A stretch of DNA of 9,602 bases, taken from positions 1 to 9,602 of the forward strand of contig JBIQLO010000157.1 in the NCBI GenBank assembly GCA_044464175.1, given 5' to 3'. Below the pieces are notes generated by a model. It worked only from the letters and a program-made list of their open reading frames with translations, was not told the DNA's origin and did not search any database. Positions within the stretch are counted from its first letter, which is position 1. Each line of letters starts with the position of its first letter. The translations under genes and the position numbers were made by a program. The stretch comes from JBIQLO01 sp044464175. GTDB lineage: Bacteria > Planctomycetota > Phycisphaerae > Tepidisphaerales > Tepidisphaeraceae. Below, piece after piece: positions 1 through 6,190 of the stretch.

Positions 1-1011
1 AGCGTCTATCGCCAATATGCGGACCAGGGGCGGCTGTATGCGAAGGTCGGCGATGGCACATACCTTAAAAGTTCCAAAGCGCAAGCCCAACCCGTCGGAC
101 GTCCATTGCTGCGGGTGGGGGCGATGATGAGTTATTACCAGCCGAAATGGGACTACAACACCTGGCACGCGGTCATCCACGCCGGTTTGCTCCATCCTCT
201 TTCTCAATGTCGTCCGCCGGCCTCGCTCCTGCCGCTGGTTTGGCGCCATCCTCAAGAGGCGCTCAAGCTGGTGGAGGAGGCCTTGGGCGAGCTGGACGGA
301 ATCGTCATCTTCCCCGTTGCCAATCGCCTGGAGATCGAAGCATTGTGTCGGCGGGCCGGCAAGCCCTACGTCCACATCAATCCCCCCGAGGAATCGCGCC
401 TTTGCGATTTTGTCTCTTCCGACTACGCCGATGTGTCACGCCGGCTGGCCCAGGGGCTGCTCCGCGCGGGGCGGCGACGGTTTGTCTTCATGGCCGGCGG
501 GATGATGGAAGAATCGGTCTCCACCCGGCTGCGCCTGGCGGGATTCGTCTGTGGGCTGGGCGCCGCCCTGGGCAATGAGGCCTCCCTGCGGGTCCTGACC
601 GCCGCCACCACCGAAGCCAGTCAGGCCCGTTTGACGATGGAACGCGCCCTGAACGATGCGCCGCCGCCCGATGCCCTCTATTGCGCAGGCGACCGCCTGG
701 CCATCGGCGCAATTGAGGCCCTTCAGGCGGCCGGCGTGCGCATTCCCGAACAGGCGAGTGTCATCGGCGGCACCGGCTACGACATTAGCGACACGCCCTG
801 GCCCAGGCTGACCCGGGCCAGCCAGCCCCTGCATGCCCTGGGCGAGGCCGCCATCGAAATGCTTCAGATGCGCCTGCGCCGTCACGGCCAATCCGTCCCC
901 GGGCGCATCCTCTCCGCCACCTTGATCGGCGGCGCAACCACCCGGAACCTGGAAAACCAACTCTTGGAGATCACCCCCCATCTCAAAAGGAGGCCCGATC
1001 ATGTGGACTAA
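1..1011 (+). CDS. GntR/LacI-type sugar-responsive transcriptional regulator (5' end outside window)
   Basis: The frame is open from base 1, so the start lies upstream; 336 residues are visible. Residues 1-23 look like the end of a GntR winged helix-turn-helix, with the wing hairpin reading GRLYAKVGDGTYL. From about residue 38 the rest matches a LacI/GalR-type periplasmic-binding-like sensor domain: a Rossmann-like strand DGIVIFPVANR, the segment DFVSSDYADVSRRLAQGLLRAG, and the family signature PDALYCAGDRLAIGAIEALQAAGVRIPE (GDRLAIG at 230-236), then SVIGGTGYD. This GntR-head/LacI-body layout is known from AraR-like regulators, which release DNA on binding a sugar. The effector cannot be told from sequence. 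The gene overlaps the next one by 11 nt in another frame and so is probably co-transcribed with a pseudopilin and a glycoside hydrolase, its likely targets. Its operator would lie upstream, outside the window. An internal TTG at 106 opens the same frame but would remove the DNA-binding part, so it is not taken as the start. Confidence 0.85.
   Translation, partial: SVYRQYADQGRLYAKVGDGTYLKSSKAQAQPVGRPLLRVGAMMSYYQPKWDYNTWHAVIHAGLLHPLSQCRPPASLLPLVWRHPQEALKLVEEALGELDGIVIFPVANRLEIEALCRRAGKPYVHINPPEESRLCDFVSSDYADVSRRLAQGLLRAGRRRFVFMAGGMMEESVSTRLRLAGFVCGLGAALGNEASLRVLTAATTEASQARLTMERALNDAPPPDALYCAGDRLAIGAIEALQAAGVRIPEQASVIGGTGYDISDTPWPRLTRASQPLHALGEAAIEMLQMRLRRHGQSVPGRILSATLIGGATTRNLENQLLEITPHLKRRPDHVD
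987..993 (+). promoter_or_regulatory. Ribosome binding site of the pseudopilin gene
   Basis: AAGGAGG lies 7 nt before the ATG at 1001 and inside the last codons of the upstream regulator. It is a near-perfect Shine-Dalgarno sequence and fixes the start of the pseudopilin within the regulator's coding end, which favours translational coupling. Confidence 0.8.
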
Positions 1012-1819
1012 TTCCACCCTCCCGCCGGCGCGCAGACCGGCCTTTACGCTGGTTGAACTGCTGGTCGTCATCGGCATTATCAGCATTCTTATCGCCATGC
1101 TCCTGCCGGCCTTGAACAAGGCCCGCCAGGCCGCCAAGACGGTCGCCTGCGCCTCCAATCTGCGCCAGGTCATGCAGGGCCTGATCATGTATGCCAATGA
1201 CAACCGCGGCTCCCTCCCCTACGCCTCGGCCGGACCGATGCCCACCCCCCTGGGTCCGACCCCGCGCGTCATCCAGTGGCCGGCGCAACTGGGGGCGAGC
1301 CAGCGTGGCTACATCAAGGACCTGCGGGTTTTTTTCTGTCCCGAGCGGCTCGCCATGGGCAGCGACCGCGTCCTCAATGGCTTGGAGGCCCAGCGAAAAC
1401 TCGGCCCGGAATATGAGTTGTACGCCCACGATGAATCCTACTGGAACTACATCAGCTACGCATGCAACCGCTTCGGCGCGATGCCGCAGGAAAGCGACGG
1501 CCTGCGCCCAATCAGGATCAGCCAGCCCGGCGTGAATGCGGCCAATTTCCTGATCCTCACCGAAGGATACGCCCCCGGCTATGTCACGAACCCCGACCGA
1601 AGCTACGGCCTGTGGGTCATCTACACCGTCAACAACGGCACGATCCTCTATCTCCATTCCGGCGGCATCGTCAACACCGCCTACCTCGATGGCCACGTCG
1701 CCGGCGTGCAGGCGGGAGAACTGGGGTTTGACGCCCGAAGCAATACATGGAAACCGGCGGTCATGAGCGATCCGGGGCGCAAATATGCGCCCTGGTATTT
1801 TGAGGTCTACGCCAGATAA
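1001..1819 (+). CDS. Prepilin-type N-terminal cleavage/methylation, H-X9-DG-like pseudopilin
   Basis: The protein has 272 residues. A short basic leader (ending RRPA) is followed by FTLVELLVVIGIISILIAML (residues 15-34), a class III prepilin signal: cleavage before F15, methylated Phe at +1 and Glu at +5 (E19), then a hydrophobic helix that continues into an amphipathic stretch (ALNKARQAAKTVACASNLRQ). Residue -1 is Ala (A14) where Gly is classical. Near the C terminus, H219 and D230-G231 form the motif of the PVC family of prepilin-processing-associated H-X9-DG proteins; here the spacing is ten residues, not nine. Such proteins are expected to be processed by a prepilin peptidase and exposed in the periplasm or on the envelope; their exact function is unknown. 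Cysteines are at 50, 113 and 155. The gene starts inside the end of the regulator and is followed 46 nt later by a secreted glycoside-hydrolase-like gene, which suggests a role tied to carbohydrate use. A role in a type II-like secretion apparatus or in substrate binding is speculative. Confidence 0.88.
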   Translation: MWTNSTLPPARRPAFTLVELLVVIGIISILIAMLLPALNKARQAAKTVACASNLRQVMQGLIMYANDNRGSLPYASAGPMPTPLGPTPRVIQWPAQLGASQRGYIKDLRVFFCPERLAMGSDRVLNGLEAQRKLGPEYELYAHDESYWNYISYACNRFGAMPQESDGLRPIRISQPGVNAANFLILTEGYAPGYVTNPDRSYGLWVIYTVNNGTILYLHSGGIVNTAYLDGHVAGVQAGELGFDARSNTWKPAVMSDPGRKYAPWYFEVYAR

Positions 1820-1853
1820 ACCAGCGCTCGCGGCTTCCCCCTCAGCGCAAGAC

Positions 1854-1858
1854 AGGAG
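1854..1858 (+). promoter_or_regulatory. Ribosome binding site of the GH123-like gene
   Basis: AGGAG lies 7 nt before the ATG at 1866. It selects this start over an upstream in-frame start at 1785, which would overlap the pseudopilin and put 27 extra residues before an otherwise clean signal peptide. Confidence 0.75.
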
Positions 1859-1865
1859 ATTGTTC

Positions 1866-4706
1866 ATGGAACAACCGCGCCCCGCCCTCATCATCTGCAT
1901 CTTGGCAACGGTCCTGACCTGGATGGCCATGGTTTCCCCGGCACAGGCACAGGAGAAGGCCGTCGTCTCCACCAGCTTTGAAACGGGAAGCGGCTGGGGC
2001 AAGCTCTCCGAAGGGGCGAGCCTCCAGCACTCCTACACCGCCGCCCACAGCGGCGAGCAGTACATTGCCGTCAAGGGGCTCGACCAGAACATTCAACCCA
2101 GCCTCACCTCCCCGGTGATTCCCGTGACGGCCGGCACAAACTACGACCTCTCCTTCGCCTATCGCTTCACCCCCAAGGTGACGGCGCGGGGCATTCAGGT
2201 GATGCTCACCTTCCTGGACGCCCAGGGCAAGAAGCTGGACGCCAAAAGCCCCGGCTGGCAATACCTGCGCGGGCTAACATTTGTCGTCATCGACGGCCCC
2301 GGCACCGGCCAATGGCAGACCTTCAGCCGCGAATTGCTGATTCCCCAGGGCGCGTCGGGCCTGCAGGTGGAGTTGTGGCATCATCAGATCGCCACCGATC
2401 AGCAGGTGGACATTGACGACCTGCGCCTGACGCCGGCCCGGCCGCGGGTGGTCGCCACCTACGCCATCGACTCCACCCGCCAAATCCTCAGCGGCCAAAT
2501 CAAAGTCCTCCCCACCTCTCAAAAGGTCCAGTCGTTGCGCGTGCTGATACGCCAGTATGATGGGGCGGCCGACCAGCGCCCCCCCTTCGTCAAAGGCACC
2601 CGGAAATACAACACCGACTATTCCATCCAAACCTATGGCAAAACGGTCAAGACGCTGACCCTCCAGCCGGATCAGCGGCAGTTCACAATCGACCTGTCGC
2701 AGTTCGAGGACCGCGGCTACACCCTCTCGGCCGAGGCGCAACTGGCCGACGGCCAGACCCTCAAAAGTGAGGATGATATCGAAAATTCGGTCTTCTACGT
2801 GCTCAAGCACCCGGCGTGGGCGGGAAACAAACTCGGCCTGCTCGATAAGGATGACGCCCCCCCACCCCCTTGGACGCCGCTAAAATACGATTCAGCCGAT
2901 AACGCCCTCGCCGCGATGAATTACCGCCTCGGCTTTGCCAACGACCTCACACTGGCGAAGGTCGATTTCACAAAACCCAAGAACACCGCGCTGCTGCGCA
3001 ACCCGCAGCGGCTGCGCATCGGCGGCCGCCAACCGGATGTGACCTTCGGCCAACCGGCCATTCTGGAGCAATCGCCAAGCCTCGTGACCTTGGAATCAAC
3101 CGGAACAGGCGATGATTACAAAGTAACCGTGAAGGCGGCGGTCGATTTCACCGGTTTCATTCACTACACGATGACCTTCAAGGCCCTGCGCGACTGCCGC
3201 ATTGGGCCGGTGGAGTTGGTCTTTCCGCTCGACGCCGATGTGGCGAAATTCGTCCACGCCGCCGGCGATGAAAGCCGCGGCGGGCGCATCACTCTCGACC
3301 CCGCCAAGCCCACCTGGACCCTCGACAACTACCGCCCCACCCTCTGGATCGGCAACGCCCAAAGCGTGGGCCTGCTCTGCAGCGCCCCTTCCGACCACCG
3401 CAGCTACATGGCGACGAAAATGCCCTCCAAACTGCCCCCCCTGCGCGCTTCGCTCGAAAACAACCTTTGCCGCCTGACGGTCATGGGACAGGCGCGATCC
3501 TTAAAGGCGGGCCAAACCACCACCGTGGAATACGCCCTGCAGGTGACCCCCATCCGCCAGGCGCCGAAAAATTTCCGGGACCTCCGGATGTACCCCGAAA
3601 AATACAATCCCAAGAACGATCCCGGGCTGGCTCTCTTCTGGGCCTACCGTGACCGCTTCCCCTACTTCGGCTTTCCCATGCAGCGCGACCAGGCGGTGAC
3701 CGACTGGGCCAAACGCGTCAAGGCGATGCCCGGCGCCCCCACCGCCATGTTCTACATGACCACCGGCTTCTACATGACCACCCTCCCTGCCGGCACCTGG
3801 TTCGCCGACCGCTGGCGCGTCAAGGGAGGCATCAGCTCCTACAACAACGAAACCGCCGGTATGGCCCAATGGACCGGCGATCTGGTCCCCGTCAACGCCG
3901 ATGACCCGCTCTGGCAGGACTACTTCTGCTACCACCTGGATCAACTGCTGGCCGAAGCGCCGGTGGATGGGCTCTACTTCGACGTCTCCGGCGGCGGCAT
4001 GTCGCTGATGGGCCAGCATGAATTTTACAAACGGATCGAAGTCATCCTCAAGCGGCATCAGCCCGATGGAATGATTCTGTTCCACAGCGGCACCAACGTC
4101 AGCGCGCCCTACGCCGGCTTGGCCGACCTGTGGTGCCGGGGCGAGGAATTCCGCACCCCGTTGGCCGCCCACCCCAACTACCTCGACTTCATGTCCCTGG
4201 CCGACTTCCGCTCCCTGGCCACGACCCCCGGCGGCGGCATCCTGTTTCTCCCGCAATACAAGCTGAACGTGGACCAGGGCAACGATCCACAACTGGCCGC
4301 GCAGACATTCGCATTGATCCTGCTGCACGACATGAATATCTGGCCCTCCTGGATGAATCAGGAGGTCATTCGGCGGGTGTGGGACTTCGAGGATGCCTTC
4401 GGCCCCCGGGCTGGGGCGCAGTTCCATCCCTACTGGCAAAAGCAGCCGGGATGGGTGACAACGGACGATGCCCAAATCATCCACAGCACCTTCGAGCGCG
4501 GCGGCGATCTGTTCGTGATCCTCTTCAATGCCCAAAAGGAATCGGTCCACACGCTGCTGCGCCTGGACCCCAAGGCTGTCGGAAACCGATCGGCGGTCCT
4601 GCTCGATCCGGCCACGGGAAAATCCCAAACCTGGTCCCCACAGCCCGACAACACCATCCGGCTGGACCTGCCCAAATACGGCTGCCGTCTGCTCCGCATC
4701 CAATAG
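1866..4706 (+). CDS. Secreted GH123/DUF6067-like glycoside hydrolase with N-terminal carbohydrate-binding-like domain
   Basis: The protein has 946 residues. Residues 1-28 form a Sec signal peptide (hydrophobic core LIICILATVLTWMAMV, cleavage after AQA). Residues about 33-190 look like a CBM4/9-type jelly roll: opening SFETGSGW, central SGEQYIAVKG, closing VDIDDLRL. A beta-rich middle follows, in which LWIGNAQSVGLLCSAPSD (from residue 493) resembles the N-terminal module of GH123/DUF6067 proteins. Residues about 585-870 look like a TIM-barrel hydrolase domain: LALFWAYRDRFPYFGFPMQ, then PVDGLYFDVSGGG with D701 and D706, and WCRGEEF with E760 and E761. These acidic residues are the best catalytic candidates. 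A C-terminal beta domain (about 870-946) ends the protein. It probably acts in the periplasm or outside the cell on a polysaccharide or glycan. The substrate is unknown, and the GH123 link rests on recalled motifs, so another clan of retaining hydrolases is possible. It is the last gene of the cluster with the regulator and pseudopilin. Confidence 0.8.
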   Translation: MEQPRPALIICILATVLTWMAMVSPAQAQEKAVVSTSFETGSGWGKLSEGASLQHSYTAAHSGEQYIAVKGLDQNIQPSLTSPVIPVTAGTNYDLSFAYRFTPKVTARGIQVMLTFLDAQGKKLDAKSPGWQYLRGLTFVVIDGPGTGQWQTFSRELLIPQGASGLQVELWHHQIATDQQVDIDDLRLTPARPRVVATYAIDSTRQILSGQIKVLPTSQKVQSLRVLIRQYDGAADQRPPFVKGTRKYNTDYSIQTYGKTVKTLTLQPDQRQFTIDLSQFEDRGYTLSAEAQLADGQTLKSEDDIENSVFYVLKHPAWAGNKLGLLDKDDAPPPPWTPLKYDSADNALAAMNYRLGFANDLTLAKVDFTKPKNTALLRNPQRLRIGGRQPDVTFGQPAILEQSPSLVTLESTGTGDDYKVTVKAAVDFTGFIHYTMTFKALRDCRIGPVELVFPLDADVAKFVHAAGDESRGGRITLDPAKPTWTLDNYRPTLWIGNAQSVGLLCSAPSDHRSYMATKMPSKLPPLRASLENNLCRLTVMGQARSLKAGQTTTVEYALQVTPIRQAPKNFRDLRMYPEKYNPKNDPGLALFWAYRDRFPYFGFPMQRDQAVTDWAKRVKAMPGAPTAMFYMTTGFYMTTLPAGTWFADRWRVKGGISSYNNETAGMAQWTGDLVPVNADDPLWQDYFCYHLDQLLAEAPVDGLYFDVSGGGMSLMGQHEFYKRIEVILKRHQPDGMILFHSGTNVSAPYAGLADLWCRGEEFRTPLAAHPNYLDFMSLADFRSLATTPGGGILFLPQYKLNVDQGNDPQLAAQTFALILLHDMNIWPSWMNQEVIRRVWDFEDAFGPRAGAQFHPYWQKQPGWVTTDDAQIIHSTFERGGDLFVILFNAQKESVHTLLRLDPKAVGNRSAVLLDPATGKSQTWSPQPDNTIRLDLPKYGCRLLRIQ

Positions 4707-4712
4707 CCAATA

Positions 4713-4741
4713 GCACCGGCCACGTCATGACCTACCGGTGC
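4713..4741 (+). repeat. Inverted repeat after the GH123-like gene, possible weak transcription stop
   Basis: GCACCGG (4713-4719) and CCGGTGC (4735-4741) form a perfect 7-bp stem with a 15-nt loop, starting 7 nt after the stop codon. The right arm can also pair in a competing hairpin (GCACC 4740-4744 with GGTGC 4750-4754). No T run follows on the + strand, so it is not a classical intrinsic terminator; it may be a 3' end stabiliser or a terminator without a U tract. Confidence 0.4.
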
Positions 4742-4768
4742 ACCAACCGGGTGCCGCAGATCACTTTA

Positions 4769-4792
4769 CTCCGTGACCCGTGCTGTACGGAG
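4769..4792 (+). repeat. Second short inverted repeat in the convergent gap
   Basis: CTCCGT (4769-4774) and ACGGAG (4787-4792) form a 6-bp stem around a 12-nt loop. No T run follows on either side. With the preceding inverted repeat it makes a small structured block between the convergent genes; its function is unknown. Confidence 0.3.
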
Positions 4793-4974
4793 AAGCGCAC
4801 CTGTGACCCACTACGCCGACATCCGGCACTCGACGAGGCAATCTCTCCACGACTCAAATTTCTCTTTTTGGCTTTCTTGTCGACGTTGGCTCACGGGTTT
4901 GCATCCATGCCCGTTCAGGATGGAAGAAAATCCCCTCCCTGACTTCGTGCTTAACCTCTCCGCGTCCCCGCCTC
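4793..4974. other. Non-coding gap between convergent genes
   Basis: No convincing gene is seen. The stretch includes a T-rich patch near 4855-4880 that contrasts with the GC-rich surroundings. Read on the - strand, the part next to the dehydrogenase contains CGCGGAGAGGTTAAGCACG, which resembles the dispersed intergenic repeats of the type 'GCGGAG...TTAACCACGAAG' that I recall from many environmental bacterial genomes. It may therefore be a decayed repeat; this is a weak guess. No clear intrinsic terminator for the dehydrogenase gene was found. Confidence 0.35.
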
Positions 4975-5721
4975 TCAAAGCGGCTGGCGCGTCGGCCGGA
5001 AAAGAATTTCGTTCACATCCACCTCTTCCGGCTGCTCGATGGCGAACGCGACCATCCGCGCGAAAGAGTCGGCCGGCACGGCGATCTGGCTGACATGCTC
5101 GCGCACGTTTTGGGCGACATCCTTCTCGCTGATGTGTTCCAGCAGTTCCGTCGCAACCGCGCCGGGCGAAATCACCGTGGTGCGGATGTTCCAGGGTTTC
5201 ACCTCCTGGCGCAACCCCTCGGACAAGGCCCGCACGGCGAACTTGGTCGCACAGTAAACGGCGGCCGTTGGACCCACCTTGTGCCCATACACGGAGGAGA
5301 CATTGATGATGTGCCCGCCCTCTTGCCGCTGCATATGCGGCAGCGCTGCGGCGATGCCATAGAGCGTTCCCTTGAGGTTCACATCGATCATCTGGTCCCA
5401 CTCATCCACTTCGAGACGTTCCAGGGGGGCCAGCGGCATCAGCCCGGCGTTATTGAGCAGAACGTCAATCCGCCCATACCTCTCAACGGCCGCATCGACC
5501 AGCCGCTTCACCTGATCGCGGTCGGCAACATCCGTAGCGATGGCCAGCGCCTTTCCACCGCCGGCGCCCAGTTCATCCGCCAGCGCTTTGATCCGATCTT
5601 CGCGCCGGGCGCCCAGCACGACCGCCGCCCCAAGGGCCGCAAGATGCCGCGCCGCCGCCTCTCCCAAACCGCTGCTGGCCCCCGTGATCACAACGATTTT
5701 TCCATCAATGTTCTTGCTCAT
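4975..5721 (-). CDS. Short-chain dehydrogenase/reductase (classical SDR)
   Basis: At 248 residues this is the usual length of a classical SDR. The Rossmann-fold parts are in order: TGASSGLG (13-20) for cofactor binding, D64 after the third strand, NNAG (90-93), catalytic N115, S143, Y156 and K160 in the YxxxK pattern (YCATK), and the PG pair at 186-187. Arginines R39 and R40 directly after the second strand favour NADP(H) over NAD(H), a family rule rather than proof. The C terminus (VDVNEILFRPTRQPL) matches the YdfG-like group of oxidoreductases that act on small hydroxy or oxo compounds. The substrate cannot be named. The gene lies 23 nt after the 101-residue gene on the same strand, so both are probably transcribed together. 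The ribosome binding site is weak (AAAG about 5 nt before the ATG), which fits translation from an upstream gene's message. Confidence 0.93.
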   Translation of the reverse strand: MSKNIDGKIVVITGASSGLGEAAARHLAALGAAVVLGARREDRIKALADELGAGGGKALAIATDVADRDQVKRLVDAAVERYGRIDVLLNNAGLMPLAPLERLEVDEWDQMIDVNLKGTLYGIAAALPHMQRQEGGHIINVSSVYGHKVGPTAAVYCATKFAVRALSEGLRQEVKPWNIRTTVISPGAVATELLEHISEKDVAQNVREHVSQIAVPADSFARMVAFAIEQPEEVDVNEILFRPTRQPL

Positions 5722-5744
5722 GATCTTTGTGGCCCAAACGAGCC

Positions 5745-6050
5745 CTACCGATGTACCAGCTTATTAAACCGGCTGGATTCCCCCCCGCCGGTCTGGTCCT
5801 GGTAGAGAAACGCCAGGTTCTTCTCATCAAATTTCTCGAAAAACTCATCCCAATCGATCGCCTTCAGCGACTCCTTGCCGCTGTAGCCGGGAAAATCGAT
5901 CCGCAGCATCCCCGTATCCTCCCTGTCTCCCGTCCCCTTCACGCACGCCGGATGACCGCCGTGGCTCTCCACCCACCTGCGGATCTCCTCATGATCGGTT
6001 GTCTTATGCGCTGATTTTCCCTCACGGGCCTGTGATTTTTTTGTTGCCAT
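5745..6050 (-). CDS. Conserved 101-residue protein of unknown function
   Basis: A small, charged, soluble protein without signal peptide or membrane segment. The N terminus is Lys-rich and probably disordered (MATKKSQAREGKSAHKTT). The core has the blocks HEEIRRWVESHGGHPACVKG, then GMLRIDFPGYSG, then IDWDEFFEKFDEKNLAFLYQ, and near the end SRFNKLVHR. I recall this block pattern from a widespread family of small bacterial proteins that databases often mislabel as '1,4-alpha-glucan branching enzyme'; nothing here resembles that enzyme, and no function is established to my knowledge. The start at 6050 is chosen because GAGGTG precedes it by 4 nt. An in-frame ATG at 6062 overlaps that site and is less likely. 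The downstream dehydrogenase is 23 nt away, so the pair is probably one operon. Its promoter should lie in the roughly 75 nt between this start and the terminator at 6125-6160, but no good match was seen. Confidence 0.82.
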   Translation of the reverse strand: MATKKSQAREGKSAHKTTDHEEIRRWVESHGGHPACVKGTGDREDTGMLRIDFPGYSGKESLKAIDWDEFFEKFDEKNLAFLYQDQTGGGESSRFNKLVHR

Positions 6051-6054
6051 GGTA

Positions 6055-6060
6055 CACCTC
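6055..6060 (-). promoter_or_regulatory. Ribosome binding site of the 101-residue protein
   Basis: GAGGTG on the - strand, ending 4 nt before the ATG at 6050. It overlaps the alternative ATG at 6062 and so decides for the 6050 start. Confidence 0.6.
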
Positions 6061-6124
6061 ATTAAACAGATTCACACAAGGCATCCTGCAACCCCTGTGC
6101 CATCGAATCCCGCCCCCAATCCAC

Positions 6125-6160
6125 AAAAAACGCCACGGAGCGTTTGGCTCCGTGGCGTTT
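6125..6160 (-). terminator. Rho-independent terminator of the phosphomannomutase gene
   Basis: Arms 6128-6141 and 6147-6160 are exact reverse complements (14 bp, GC-rich core GCCACGGAGC) around the 5-nt loop GTTTG. On the - strand the stem runs into six T's (6130-6125), three of them in the stem base. It begins 30 nt after the phosphomannomutase stop codon and separates that gene from the 101-residue gene downstream. On the + strand only three T's follow, so action is mainly on - strand transcripts. Confidence 0.93.
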
Positions 6161-6190
6161 CTCACATGCCAGTCTCACCCCCAATGCGGC

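Noticed and set aside
1785..1865. Upstream in-frame start for the GH123-like protein
   Set aside because: It overlaps the pseudopilin, lacks a ribosome binding site, and would bury the signal peptide behind 27 charged residues.
983..2002. 339-codon open frame on the - strand across the pseudopilin gene
   Set aside because: It covers the pseudopilin and the start of the GH123-like gene, both with clear signals and ribosome binding sites, and shows no domain of its own.
3501..4703. 400-codon open frame on the - strand, antisense to the GH123-like gene
   Set aside because: The product is compositionally odd, rich in Gly, Val and Gln, with no recognisable motif, and it lies wholly over a well-supported gene.
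4130..4942. 270-codon + strand frame running from the GH123-like gene into the gap
   Set aside because: Most of it is an out-of-frame reading of the hydrolase's barrel and C-terminal domain; the extension into the gap has no motif or ribosome binding site.
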